A DNA stretch of 47,283 nt from Muribaculaceae bacterium (GCA_029058745.1 JAIDXM010000104.1:1-47283); one strand, 5' to 3'; numbered from the stretch's first letter, positions 22,913-31,353 are shown. Translations and numbers: made by a program. Notes: generated by a model from the sequence alone, not told the origin.

Positions 22913-23440
22913 ATGGCAAAGAGATTCTTTTGGATTTGCGTGACCGTAATCGCACTGATGGTAATAGTCGGTCTTTGCGGTTGCTCACGGAAGACGGCAC
23001 CGCAGACGGTTGAACTCAGGCAGGAGCAGACTACGGTTGACAAGGATTCGCTCTCTCGCTTCCTGGCACGCATTATGGGCGAGAAAAGCACCGAGAGGGA
23101 TAAGGAGACTGTCTATGTGTTCCGCGACCGTGAGGTGACGCTGAATGACCGTGGCGACACTGTCAAGGAGAAAACGCGTGAGACGGTTGACCGGAATCGG
23201 GAATGGATTGTGGAAAGGGAACGGTACGAACTTACGATTGACTCGCTAAAACGTGTTATCGCAAGCCGTGACTCGGTGCTCGCTGAGAAGGCGGTTCCGG
23301 TGGCGGTTCCGGTTCCGGTGGAAAGGAAGCTGACAAAATGGGAGCAGACCAAGCAGGACGTTGGAGGTATCGCTATCGGGGCGATTATAGCCGTAGTCTG
23401 TATAGCCGTAATATGGCTGATTAGGAAATTTAGGAAATAA
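22913..23440 (+). CDS. Candidate one-piece spanin (lipoprotein with C-terminal membrane helix)
   Basis: A 175-residue protein. It starts MAKRFFWICVTVIALMVIVG and then a lipobox LCGC with Cys24 as the lipid-bearing residue, which would place the N terminus in the outer membrane. Residues about 35-130 are charged and helical, followed by a Pro/Val stretch (VPVAVPVPVERK), and residues about 150-169 form a membrane helix (GAIIAVVCIAVIWLI) with a basic end. Lipoprotein plus C-terminal inner-membrane helix is the topology of unimolecular spanins such as phage T1 gp11, which fuse the two membranes at lysis. It sits with a membrane-anchored gene at the end of the late region. Function is inferred from topology. 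Confidence 0.6.
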   Translation: MAKRFFWICVTVIALMVIVGLCGCSRKTAPQTVELRQEQTTVDKDSLSRFLARIMGEKSTERDKETVYVFRDREVTLNDRGDTVKEKTRETVDRNREWIVERERYELTIDSLKRVIASRDSVLAEKAVPVAVPVPVERKLTKWEQTKQDVGGIAIGAIIAVVCIAVIWLIRKFRK

Positions 23441-23454
23441 TGAAATAATAAATA

Positions 23455-23952
23455 ATGGAAACCGTCAGGACAATACTTGAACTGATTCTCGGATGCTCGA
23501 CCCTATGGGGCTTTATCCTCTACGGCAAGGCTAACCGGCGTATCAAGGACGCGGAGGCGAAGGAGGCTATGGCCAAGGCTGAGAAGACGGGGGCTGAGGC
23601 TGACGAGGCGGCCAACGAGGCGGAAGGCCACCGCTTCGACAACCTCCTCAAACTCGTGGACTCGCTGACATCGCGTCTTTCGTCGCTCAACGCCACGATT
23701 GACAGGCACATCGACCGGAACCGTGAGTTGTCAGACCGCCTGTACCGTAGCGAGACCGAACTCAACCGTGCCAACGAGCGGATAATAAGACTGACCGAGG
23801 AGCGCGATGAGGCGCGTCGCGAGTCCGACTACAACCGGATGTGGCGTTGCGAACGTTCCGACTGCCAGGACCCACGAGGAGGGCGGCCGCCCCGCGACAA
23901 GCTGAAGGGCATGACCTATGAGCCTCCCGCGAAAGCACCCGGAGACTCATAG
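23455..23952 (+). CDS. Membrane-anchored coiled-coil protein (holin or lysis candidate)
   Basis: A 165-residue protein that starts 15 bases after the spanin-like gene. It has one N-terminal membrane helix (RTILELILGCSTLWGFILYG, residues 5-24), then a long Ala/Glu/Arg coiled coil (residues about 30-130) and a conserved-looking Cys-containing tail (WRCERSDCQDPRGGRPPRDK). Position suggests the lysis cassette. A single helix could form a pinholin-like or signal-anchor holin, but the long soluble part is unusual for a holin. No family was recognised. The terminator right after it closes the late transcript. Confidence 0.45.
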   Translation: METVRTILELILGCSTLWGFILYGKANRRIKDAEAKEAMAKAEKTGAEADEAANEAEGHRFDNLLKLVDSLTSRLSSLNATIDRHIDRNRELSDRLYRSETELNRANERIIRLTEERDEARRESDYNRMWRCERSDCQDPRGGRPPRDKLKGMTYEPPAKAPGDS

Positions 23953-23972
23953 AGTCGAGAGGCCTTAAAATG

Positions 23973-24007
23973 ACAACCCCCCGGTGTGACGGACACCGGG
24001 GGGTTGT
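23973..24007. terminator. Strong bidirectional terminator between late region and integrase
   Basis: A perfect 15-bp stem: ACAACCCCCCGGTGT at 23973-23987 and its complement at 23993-24007, with loop GACGG. It separates the last late gene from the convergent integrase and would block both transcripts. Confidence 0.85.
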
Positions 24008-24049
24008 ACACAATCAGGGTGAGGCTCCCGCGAGTCCCGTAAGGGACAT

Positions 24050-25201
24050 TCAAAATATCTTTGGGATGTTGTCAACGGCTTCCTGCTTCTTTGCGTCCAC
24101 TATTTTTGCGTAAATCTGGGTCGTTTTCAGTTCACGGTGTCCGAGAAGCTTGCTCACTGTGTAGATGTCAGTTCCGAGCGTCAGCATCAACACGGCGAAT
24201 GTGTGGCGGCCGACATGGAACGATATGCGCTTGTCGATGCCTGCCCGCAGCGCCCATATCCTCAGGCTGTCGTTTGTGTCTGACGGATACCGGATGTCCC
24301 CGAACACATTGTCACCGGGTTTTGCTGTTCCTCTATCTCCGATGAGTTCAGCCGCCTGCGGAGTGATGTCCAGATACTCCTGGCCTCCGGTTTTCTTCTG
24401 ACGGAATATCAGGCGGGTGCGCCCGTCAAGTTTTGTCACCTCTCCCCACGTCAGCTTGGTGATGTCGCTTCTTCGCAGTCCCGTGAGACAGGAGAAGAGA
24501 AACGCCCTCTTTATTTCCGGGTAGTCGCAATCCGCCGCCGCCATTGCCCTCACTTCCTCAAGAGTCAGGTAGTCCCTCGTCCCTTCCTGTGCGTTGAACC
24601 CTTTGATACCGCTCATCGGGTTTTTCCTGATGACTCCGTCCTCGTAGGCTTGGCGCATACAGGCCCGGAGTTTGTTGAAATACGATTGCCGGGAATTCTG
24701 TGACAGCGGATGCCGTTCAAGCCTTGTCCTGTGGTCACAGCCGAAAGCCTCGGCCTCGTTTTCCAGATAGTCGTGGAACCCCTGCACCCATTTCGGTGTG
24801 ATGTCGGCAAATGTGAGGGTCGGACGAGGGTCATATTTTTTCAGGTGTCTCAGACATGACGCCCAGTTACTGAAATTGCCCTTACTCTCTTTCTTCCTTC
24901 GCTTCTCAGTGAGGGCGGTGTAATAGTCATAGAAAAGTGTCTGCGCCTTATAGTCATCCTTGAATCCGTGCGCCCCGTTCTGAATATCCACAATGCGCTG
25001 GGCCTTGATGGAGTTGGCGAGTGCCAATGTCTGCTTGTTGCGCTCCTTGTCAGCCTTTGTCTTTTCCGGAATGAGATACAGTCTCAGGAACTCATATTCC
25101 CTGCGTCCGTTGATATATATCGCAAGATACAGGGATACATTTCCGTTGGCGAGGTTCTTGCGCCTGATCTTCACAGGTTCTTTGATTGGTGATATTGCCA
25201 T
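24050..25201 (-). CDS. int: Tyrosine site-specific integrase
   Basis: Integrates and excises the prophage. The start is chosen as ATG 25201 (MAISPIKEPVKIRRKNLANG), giving 383 residues; the frame continues 30 codons further but has no typical N terminus. An arm-binding N-terminal domain (MAISPIKEP...GRREYEFLRLYL) is followed by a SAM-like core-binding domain (residues about 85-190) and a catalytic domain with LTGLRRSDI (Arg), HVGRHTFA (HxxR), and ELKTTQIYAKI (Tyr nucleophile). Bacteroides-type phages and transposons carry such integrases. The gene is convergent to the late operon and lies at the phage right end. A palindromic region sits upstream. Confidence 0.85.
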   Translation of the reverse strand: MAISPIKEPVKIRRKNLANGNVSLYLAIYINGRREYEFLRLYLIPEKTKADKERNKQTLALANSIKAQRIVDIQNGAHGFKDDYKAQTLFYDYYTALTEKRRKKESKGNFSNWASCLRHLKKYDPRPTLTFADITPKWVQGFHDYLENEAEAFGCDHRTRLERHPLSQNSRQSYFNKLRACMRQAYEDGVIRKNPMSGIKGFNAQEGTRDYLTLEEVRAMAAADCDYPEIKRAFLFSCLTGLRRSDITKLTWGEVTKLDGRTRLIFRQKKTGGQEYLDITPQAAELIGDRGTAKPGDNVFGDIRYPSDTNDSLRIWALRAGIDKRISFHVGRHTFAVLMLTLGTDIYTVSKLLGHRELKTTQIYAKIVDAKKQEAVDNIPKIF

Positions 25202-25215
25202 GGTGATTGATACTT

Positions 25216-25264
25216 TGTGGTACTTTTGGCACTCAAATTTTACGAGTACCAAAATAGTACCACA
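25216..25264. repeat. Inverted repeat upstream of the integrase
   Basis: TGTGGTACTTTTGG (25216-25229) mirrors CCAAAATAGTACCACA (25249-25264) except for a two-base insertion. GTACCA occurs twice in the right arm. The dyad may be an integrase arm-binding or operator site. It overlaps the extended frame that was rejected for the integrase start. Confidence 0.5.
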
Positions 25265-25410
25265 AATATAACAATTTCTCAACACATACACAACATAAGA
25301 TTAATAAATATTGCCTGCTGGCAGTGGTATATAAAAGATTGTAATATGATAATATATATGTTGTGCGCATGTTGCATGTATGCTATTTTGAAAAATCCTT
25401 AAAACATGCT
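25265..25410. other. Integrase leader and phage-host junction region
   Basis: AT-rich, without genes. It contains the likely right attachment site between integrase and the end of mnmE, but the left phage end is not in the window, so the core repeat cannot be seen. No tRNA was found in this stretch. Features noted are ATATATG and GCATGTTGCATGTATGC, a short direct repeat. Confidence 0.4.
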
Positions 25411-26898
25411 CTACTTTCCGATGCAGAAGCGGGTGAAGATGGATTGGAGAAGGTCGGAGGTGGTGATGGCTCCGGTTATGGTTCCGAGGTGGTGGAGGCT
25501 TTCGCGGATGTCTTGGGCTATGAAGTCGGCTGATATCCCGGATTCAATGCTGGAAATGGCACGACGTAGCGATTCTGCTCCGTGTATCAGCGATTCATAG
25601 TGTCGGGCGTTGGTCACAATCAGTTCCTCTTGTGGATTGAACCCTTCGGTCGCGATTCCTGACAGCCTCCGTTTCAGGATGTCCAGTCCTTCCTTGGTTT
25701 TTGTGCTGAACCTGATTGCATCATTGCATACATTCTTGATGTCGGCATCTGGCATGCCCGAATTGACGGTTGCCCCGGATTGTATTTGACTGATTGTTTT
25801 ATCAGTCTCATCACCGGATTTGATAGCCGTCAGTGGCTGGAGAGTCAGATGTTCAAGACATATGTCTGATTTGTTGAGGAGCGGAATGATCGTTATGCCA
25901 CTGTTTTGTGTTTGGAAGGTACGTAGTTCCGCAATCTGATTGGATAGGGGTGAGCATGGGTCAATAATCCAGATTACAATTCTGGCCTCGCGCATTTTCG
26001 AACGGGCTTTGCCTATACCTATGGATTCGACCTTGTCGGCAGATTCCCGGAGTCCCGCCGTGTCGAAAAATCTGAAAAGAATGCCGTCGATTTCTACGGT
26101 GTCTTCGATTATATCGCGGGTGGTGCCAGGGATGTCTGTGACAATCGCTTTGTCATCTCCAGTCAGGAGATTGAGCAGCGAAGATTTTCCTGCGTTTGGG
26201 ACTCCGGCGATAACAACTGGAAATCCTTCTTTAATGGCAGATCCGGACGAGTATGATTTTGCGAGACGCTCAATCTTATTCAGGACAGCCGTTGCCAGAT
26301 TATGTAGCCTTTGGCGTTCTGCGAATTCTACATCCTCTTCAGAAAAGTCAAGTTCCAGTTCAAGCAGAGAAGAGAACTCAATGAGCTTGTCGCGCAGGGA
26401 GTCGAGTTCCTTGGAGAAGCCTCCTCTGGTCTGTGACATCGCGAGGTGATGTGCGGCGCGAGAGGATGCTGCAATCAGGTCGGCCACCCCTTCGGCTTGG
26501 GCGAGGTCGATACGTCCATTCAGGAAAGCACGTTGAGTGAATTCTCCGGGGCCGGCGGTTCTTGCCCCTCTTCGTATAAGGTCGGAAAGTATTTCCCGTT
26601 GAATCCATGTTGAGCCATGTGCTGAGATTTCCACCACGTTTTCACCGGTGAATGAGTTTGGGCCTAAGAAAACAGAGGCGAGAGCCTCGTCGAGGATTGA
26701 GCCATCGGTTGCGACATATTTACCGAGGGTGACGGTGTGGCTTTTCACTTCAGACAGTCTTTTCCCTTTCCATGCCGATTGCACTATCTCAATCGCGTCA
26801 GGCCCGGAGACGCGAATCACGGCTATCCCGCCAGTCCCCGGAGGGGTGGCAATTGCTGCTATATTGTCAGGGGTCATTGAATTCTTGAACTGTTCCAT
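25411..26898 (-). CDS. mnmE: tRNA uridine-5-carboxymethylaminomethyl modification GTPase MnmE
   Basis: With MnmG, MnmE makes the 5-carboxymethylaminomethyl group on U34 of certain tRNAs. The 495-residue protein has an N-terminal folate-binding part (DNIAAIATPPGTGGIAVIRVSGP), a helical middle, a G domain with GVPNAGKSS (P-loop), DIPGTTRD, DTAGLRES and NKSD, and the hallmark C-terminal CIGK. It is complete and of standard length. Its start overlaps the end of the upstream nuclease gene by 25 bases, so both likely share a transcript. It is the first host gene next to the prophage, and the stop lies about 200 bp from the integrase start. Confidence 0.97.
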   Translation of the reverse strand: MEQFKNSMTPDNIAAIATPPGTGGIAVIRVSGPDAIEIVQSAWKGKRLSEVKSHTVTLGKYVATDGSILDEALASVFLGPNSFTGENVVEISAHGSTWIQREILSDLIRRGARTAGPGEFTQRAFLNGRIDLAQAEGVADLIAASSRAAHHLAMSQTRGGFSKELDSLRDKLIEFSSLLELELDFSEEDVEFAERQRLHNLATAVLNKIERLAKSYSSGSAIKEGFPVVIAGVPNAGKSSLLNLLTGDDKAIVTDIPGTTRDIIEDTVEIDGILFRFFDTAGLRESADKVESIGIGKARSKMREARIVIWIIDPCSPLSNQIAELRTFQTQNSGITIIPLLNKSDICLEHLTLQPLTAIKSGDETDKTISQIQSGATVNSGMPDADIKNVCNDAIRFSTKTKEGLDILKRRLSGIATEGFNPQEELIVTNARHYESLIHGAESLRRAISSIESGISADFIAQDIRESLHHLGTITGAITTSDLLQSIFTRFCIGK

Positions 26899-27740
26899 TC
26901 CTTGAAAGAGAAAGAAGATTCCACTTTTTCCTCGATATCGTCAGGGAGCGACGGGAAGAAGTCGAATCCTGTTATTTTTTCGACATTATCGATACTCATT
27001 GCATAATCCTGCATGTTTCCCGGCGCTGCCATGTTGGGATATATGAATCCTATTCCGCGAGGTTGGTCGAGATATGGGGCTATGATTACCTTAAAGAAAG
27101 CTCCCGGCACTCTGACACCGGCATTGCCAATCCGTGCAGTGTCCATAGGATTGTATATCGGACCTGCTACAATCATTATCGCCGAGTCTCTTTTCGCCCA
27201 TTGCCGTTCCTTATTTTCGAGGGTTTTCCAGGCGCCGTTGTTGAGAGCATGCAACTGCGGGCAGATGTTGGCCATCACGAAGCAATCGTTCATCGCTTCC
27301 TCGCTCCATTTCTGGTCGGCCGACGGACACATGTGTCCTCTGTCATATCCAGATCGTGTATAGTCTCTGGTGTCCGGACATCCTACTATGTCAGGGTCCG
27401 TCCAGAATTTGTCGCTTCTCCCTTTCGCGCCTTCGGTTTCTTCGCCAAGCAGTTCCCATGCGACATAATTAGGCGTACGGTTCTCTTTATTGAATGAAAT
27501 GGTGAAACCGACGTATTCCTTTGTCTGTTGAGGCAGTGAGTCAGGGATGGAGACTGTTTCGAGAGCCGGGAAGTGGCGTGAGCATGAGTTCCCGATGCCG
27601 GTTTTTGTTGACATCTCATCGTCAGCGTTAATCATTTCTGAATTCCTTGCCATGAAGATGCCGATTCCAATCACAATCAGACTGATTGAGTATCCCAGCG
27701 TCTTAAAATTGTTTTTTTTCTTTTTCCTTCTGCGAGACAT
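26874..27740 (-). CDS. Membrane-anchored DNA/RNA non-specific endonuclease (NUC1 family)
   Basis: A 288-residue protein. The N terminus (MSRRRKKKKNNFKTLGYSIS followed by LIVIGIGIFMA) is a basic tail plus one membrane helix, so the enzyme would be anchored and face the periplasm. The catalytic motif YDRGHMCPSADQKWS contains DRGH (His as general base), and MANICPQLHALNNGAWKTLE provides the Asn that binds Mg. Family members digest DNA and RNA for nutrition or scavenging. It precedes mnmE on the minus strand and overlaps it. Confidence 0.88.
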   Translation of the reverse strand: MSRRRKKKKNNFKTLGYSISLIVIGIGIFMARNSEMINADDEMSTKTGIGNSCSRHFPALETVSIPDSLPQQTKEYVGFTISFNKENRTPNYVAWELLGEETEGAKGRSDKFWTDPDIVGCPDTRDYTRSGYDRGHMCPSADQKWSEEAMNDCFVMANICPQLHALNNGAWKTLENKERQWAKRDSAIMIVAGPIYNPMDTARIGNAGVRVPGAFFKVIIAPYLDQPRGIGFIYPNMAAPGNMQDYAMSIDNVEKITGFDFFPSLPDDIEEKVESSFSFKEWNSSRIQ

Positions 27741-28227
27741 TGTGAAGAGTAGTTGTTTGTTGTTGAAATCACTCCGGAGATGACAGACGTATCATGATAT
27801 GGCAGACGCGTACAACCGTGATTGCCGTTCCGGATTCTGTCGAGTCATTTCAAAGCGTCGCGTCATGGGTGTGAGATTTCATGAACCGCGTAGTTTTGAA
27901 TTTCTCAAATTTTATGCAAAGTAACTAATTAAAATTGGATAGACAAAACGGTATGTCTCCGAATACATACGAATTCAGCCTAAATCAATGACGACAGGAG
28001 GGCGATAGCGCTTTTCAAAATGAAATTTATGGTGAAAGAAAAATGTATGTCGATTAAAATTTGTAAATTTGCGTTCCAGACAGCAGGATTTGGCAATCCG
28101 TAATATTCTGAAGGCCGGTATTGAAAAGATGCGTTTGTTGCGGCTTACGGCGTTTTATGCCATAACTATGGTATTGCCGGCATCTGTCGAGGCTTGTAAT
28201 TTTGCGGTCTGAAACAATATCTACAAC
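27741..28227. other. Divergent regulatory region between the nuclease and bioB
   Basis: 487 bases without a clear gene. A promoter for bioB lies at 28174-28204, and there is a second -7-like TAAATTTG at 28064-28071 without a good -33 element. A 27-codon ORF (28129-28212) reads MRLLRLTAFYAITMVLPASV and ends ...EACNFAV, like a signal peptide, but it overlaps the promoter. Nothing else was found. Confidence 0.5.
28174..28204 (+). promoter_or_regulatory. bioB promoter
   Basis: TTG (28174-28176, within TATTG) and TAATTTTG (28197-28204) are separated by 20 bases, matching the Bacteroidetes promoter pattern. The predicted start is close to 28211, giving a leader of about 17 bases before ATG 28228. 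Confidence 0.55.
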
Positions 28228-29187
28228 ATGAAATTGGAAAAGCTTAAAGAGAAGGCTCTGGGCGGAGAAGGCGTTAGCAGGGAAGAGGCGGATTGGTTGG
28301 CCTCTTATCCCGACCTCGATGCTTTGTGTGACGCGGCGGACGAGGTGTCGCGTCGTTGGCAGGGAAACAAGGTGGATTCCTGTTCGATAGTTAATGCGCG
28401 TAGTGGCATGTGTGGGGAAGATTGCAAATGGTGTGCCCAGGCGTCGCGTCACCACACCGGTTGTGACACATATAATTTCCTTGACGAGGAAGAGGTGATG
28501 CGAGCCGCTTCGGCCAATGAGGAGGCGGGGATACACAGGTTTTCTCTTGTGACAAGCGGAAGGAGTGTCTCGGTTAAGGATCTTGAGAAGTTCTGTGAGG
28601 TGTTCCGGAAACTTTCGGAAAATACAGGGCTTTATCTGTGCGCTTCGATGGGATTGCTCGACGAGAAAGGCATGATGATGCTTAGGGAAGCCGGCGTGCG
28701 CCGTTATCATTGCAATATGGAGACATCCTCGCGCTATTTCGGAAAACTGTGTACGACACATACTCCGGAAGACAAGAAACGCACTATAGAGGCGGCTCGC
28801 AAGTGCGGGATGGCGGTATGCTCCGGGGGAATAATAGGGATGGGGGAGAGCATGTCAGACCGTATTGACTTCGCGTTTGAACTCCGGGACCTTGATGTGG
28901 ATTCGATTCCGGTCAACATACTCAATCCGATCAAAGGGACTCCTCTACAGGACACTCCGCTGATTTCTGAGGAGGATGTGATACGCACAGTGGCGGTGTT
29001 CAGGTTTATACTTCCGACAAAGTCGCTCAGGTTTGCCGGCGGACGGATGCGTCTGAGTCATTCATCGATGCTTCGGATAATGACAGGAGGTATGAACGGC
29101 GTACTGATGGGCGACATGCTTACCACCGTAAGCAATACAATATCGGATGACCGCGTTTTATTCAAAGAGGCCGGACTTGAGTTCTGA
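28228..29187 (+). CDS. bioB: Biotin synthase
   Basis: Radical SAM enzyme that inserts sulfur into dethiobiotin, the last step of biotin synthesis. 319 residues. Cys62, Cys66 and Cys69 form the CxxxCxxC motif (MCGEDCKWCAQ) for the 4Fe-4S cluster, and MGLLDEKGM, HCNMETSSRYF, GGIIGMGES and SIPVNILNPIKGTPL are the usual barrel motifs. RFAGGRMRLS and GDMLTT near the end are also typical. It is complete. No other biotin gene is nearby, so the rest of the pathway must be elsewhere or biotin precursors scavenged. Confidence 0.95.
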   Translation: MKLEKLKEKALGGEGVSREEADWLASYPDLDALCDAADEVSRRWQGNKVDSCSIVNARSGMCGEDCKWCAQASRHHTGCDTYNFLDEEEVMRAASANEEAGIHRFSLVTSGRSVSVKDLEKFCEVFRKLSENTGLYLCASMGLLDEKGMMMLREAGVRRYHCNMETSSRYFGKLCTTHTPEDKKRTIEAARKCGMAVCSGGIIGMGESMSDRIDFAFELRDLDVDSIPVNILNPIKGTPLQDTPLISEEDVIRTVAVFRFILPTKSLRFAGGRMRLSHSSMLRIMTGGMNGVLMGDMLTTVSNTISDDRVLFKEAGLEF

Positions 29188-29213
29188 CTTCCGGTTCTTA
29201 CTCTCTCAAGAAT

Positions 29214-29744
29214 ATGACAAAATCAATATATAAACATGCGGCAGAGTCCGGAATTCCCATAGGACTATATCTTACCGCGTTGTCCGGATGTCTCCTGCTG
29301 AGTCTCCGGATAGAGTCGTTGCCTTTGCTGATGCCTTTGCTGATTCTTGGATTCCCGTTTTACCTTGGCTATCACATGAGACGGCTTTCCCGAAGGGTGC
29401 CGTCGTACAGGCGATTTTCCGCTTTGTGGCTTTATGGGATTTATTCGGTGATATTCGGCACGCTTGTGTGTTCGTTGGCGTCAGGAATCTATCTGACACT
29501 TATAGATCCCGGATTCATCCATTCATATGTGACCAACGCACTTCAGTCGATAGAGTCATCGCCGGTGGCCGGAGATTATTCGTCCACCACCATCATGATG
29601 CGGCGTGCGCTTGATTCCCGACTCCTGCCTGGCGGGATGGAGTTTGTCGCGTCCATGGGATGGCTCACTTGCTTTGCCGGGTCTATGCTGTCATTGATTC
29701 TCGCGGCAATACTTGGCCGTCCTCAAGAGATGGCCAGGGGGTGA
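29214..29744 (+). CDS. DUF4199-like inner-membrane protein
   Basis: A 176-residue protein of the DUF4199 type, common in Bacteroidetes and without known function. Four membrane helices are visible: around 18-38, 38-53 (LPLLMPLLILGFPFYLGYHM), 70-93 and 146-168. A short periplasmic loop carries a Ser/Thr-rich segment. It starts 26 bases after bioB, so they may be co-transcribed, and it precedes a glycosyltransferase gene with its own promoter. DUF4199 genes very often sit directly before a GT2 gene, as here. Confidence 0.75.
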   Translation: MTKSIYKHAAESGIPIGLYLTALSGCLLLSLRIESLPLLMPLLILGFPFYLGYHMRRLSRRVPSYRRFSALWLYGIYSVIFGTLVCSLASGIYLTLIDPGFIHSYVTNALQSIESSPVAGDYSSTTIMMRRALDSRLLPGGMEFVASMGWLTCFAGSMLSLILAAILGRPQEMARG

Positions 29745-29771
29745 ATCCGGAAATTGAAAGCCCCCGGATAG

Positions 29772-29802
29772 TTGTCAGATAAATGTTTTTTTTGTAATTT
29801 CG
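29772..29802 (+). promoter_or_regulatory. Promoter upstream of the GT2 gene
   Basis: TTG (29772-29774) lies 20 bases before TAATTTCG (29795-29802), a variant of TAnnTTTG in which the last three bases read TCG. Transcription would start about 29809, leaving a leader of about 25 bases to ATG 29834. A similar TAATTTCG lies before the acyltransferase gene at the right end. Confidence 0.45.
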
Positions 29803-29833
29803 CGTTAATAAAACCCTCTCTGCAAACATAAAG

Positions 29834-30784
29834 ATGGATATATCAGTAGTCATACCCTTGTATAACGAGGAGGAATCGCTCCCCGAACTTGCCTCGTGGA
29901 TTGAGCGCGTGATGCAAGCGAATGGATTCACATATGAGATTCTGTTCATAGATGACGGCTCCACCGATTCCTCATTTGAGGTTGTCAAGAGTCTCGCATC
30001 CTCCAACCCAAATATCAGGGCTGTGTCTTTTTCAAGGAATTACGGCAAGTCACCGGCTCTTAACATCGGGTTCCGAAAAGCAAAGGGGGATGTGGTGATA
30101 ACCATGGACGCAGACCTGCAGGACAGTCCGGACGAGATACCTGAATTATACAGGATGATTACCGAGGATGGATATGACCTCGTGTCGGGATGGAAGAAGA
30201 AGAGGTATGACCCATTGTCCAAGACGCTTCCTACCAAGCTGTTCAACGCGACTGCCAGGGCAGTGAGCGGCATAAAGAACCTTCATGATTTCAATTGCGG
30301 ACTCAAGGCATACCGTAGTGCCGTGGTGAAACATATAGAGGTGTATGGCGACATGCATCGCTATATCCCATATCTTGCGAAGAATGCCGGCTATCATAAG
30401 ATAGGGGAGAAGGTGGTCCATCACCAGGCGCGCAAATATGGGCACACCAAATTCGGACTTGACCGTTTTGTGAACGGCTATCTTGATTTGGGTACCTTAT
30501 GGTTTCAATCTAAATTCGGGGTCAAGCCAATGCATATTTTCGGGCTGTTGGGCTCGCTAATGTTCATAATAGGTTTCCTTGCCGTGCTTGTGGTGCTGAT
30601 TCTGAAGATTATCTCAATCAACAGCGACACATATTATTTCTATGTCACCAATTCAGTTTATTTCTACCTTTCCCTTGCCGCGATGATTATGGGATTACAG
30701 TTTTTCCTGTCCGGATTCATCGGAGAGCTAATCACCCGCAATTCGCCTGAACGCAACAATTATCTTGTGGCGGAGGAGATATGA
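29834..30784 (+). CDS. Membrane-anchored family 2 glycosyltransferase
   Basis: A 316-residue GT-A enzyme, DPM1/GtrB-like, probably moving a sugar from a nucleotide donor onto undecaprenyl phosphate. Motifs are VVIPLYNEEESLPEL (donor-binding start), FIDDGSTDSS (Asp residues), VVITMDADLQDSPDEIP (metal-binding Asp-x-Asp), and HHQARKYGHTKFGLDRF. Two C-terminal membrane helices lie at about 233-260 and 270-300. Members of this family modify lipopolysaccharide or glycoproteins in Bacteroidetes. Its stop overlaps the next gene (ATGA). Confidence 0.9.
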   Translation: MDISVVIPLYNEEESLPELASWIERVMQANGFTYEILFIDDGSTDSSFEVVKSLASSNPNIRAVSFSRNYGKSPALNIGFRKAKGDVVITMDADLQDSPDEIPELYRMITEDGYDLVSGWKKKRYDPLSKTLPTKLFNATARAVSGIKNLHDFNCGLKAYRSAVVKHIEVYGDMHRYIPYLAKNAGYHKIGEKVVHHQARKYGHTKFGLDRFVNGYLDLGTLWFQSKFGVKPMHIFGLLGSLMFIIGFLAVLVVLILKIISINSDTYYFYVTNSVYFYLSLAAMIMGLQFFLSGFIGELITRNSPERNNYLVAEEI

Positions 30785-31353
30785 AGAAGACAATGGTAAA
30801 TAAACTGAGAGAGTTGGGAGTGGATAAAAGAATGACCTTCAAGGCACGTCGTGTCCTGTCGCCTGCGGTGATGGGATGCATCTTGTTGATGGCGGCGTGC
30901 GGTAGCGACGAGTGTTATGACAACAAGAACTCGTTGCCACTGGCGGGTTTCTACAGTTCCTCGGAAGAACCCGTGTCAATAAGTCTTGACTCGGTGTCGG
31001 TATTCGGAATTGGCGCACCAGGCGACAGTGTGCTTCATGATTCCGTGTCAGGACTCAGCCAGAGTTACCTCCCGTTCCGAATCGATCAAGGAAGCACTAC
31101 GTTTGTGATACGCTATCTGCAGGGGATGTTGGGAAGATATAGGGTGGCGGATACGGTCTCATTCAACTATGAGATTGAGCCATGGTTTGTGTCGTCGGCA
31201 TGCGGGGTGATCTATAATTATAAGATAAGCTCAATAGAGACTACCCATAATATAATAGATTCTGTAGTGTGTCCTTCTGGAGTTATCGACAATGTCGATT
31301 CTGAGAATATCCGCATTTATTTCAGGGTGGCGATAGAGGAAGAAGAGGAATGA
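30781..31353 (+). CDS. DUF6452-like lipoprotein
   Basis: A 190-residue lipoprotein of the Bacteroidales DUF6452 type, function unknown. The lipobox is GCILLMAACGS, with Cys as lipid-bearing residue. ATG 30781 overlaps the glycosyltransferase stop and is favoured; an alternative start at 30832 would give a more typical signal peptide. The mature part is strand-rich with Ser/Asp repeats and no clear motif. The stop overlaps the next gene. DUF6452 and DUF6048 genes are commonly linked, as seen here. Confidence 0.75.
   Translation: MKKTMVNKLRELGVDKRMTFKARRVLSPAVMGCILLMAACGSDECYDNKNSLPLAGFYSSSEEPVSISLDSVSVFGIGAPGDSVLHDSVSGLSQSYLPFRIDQGSTTFVIRYLQGMLGRYRVADTVSFNYEIEPWFVSSACGVIYNYKISSIETTHNIIDSVVCPSGVIDNVDSENIRIYFRVAIEEEEE

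Noticed and set aside
25202..25291. 30-codon N-terminal extension of the integrase
   Set aside because: It covers the inverted repeat at 25216-25264 and encodes a Cys-rich stretch unlike arm-binding domains; ATG 25201 gives the normal start.
25265..25410. tRNA gene as the phage attachment site
   Set aside because: No cloverleaf or T-arm sequence such as GGTTCGAATCC could be found in this stretch on either strand.
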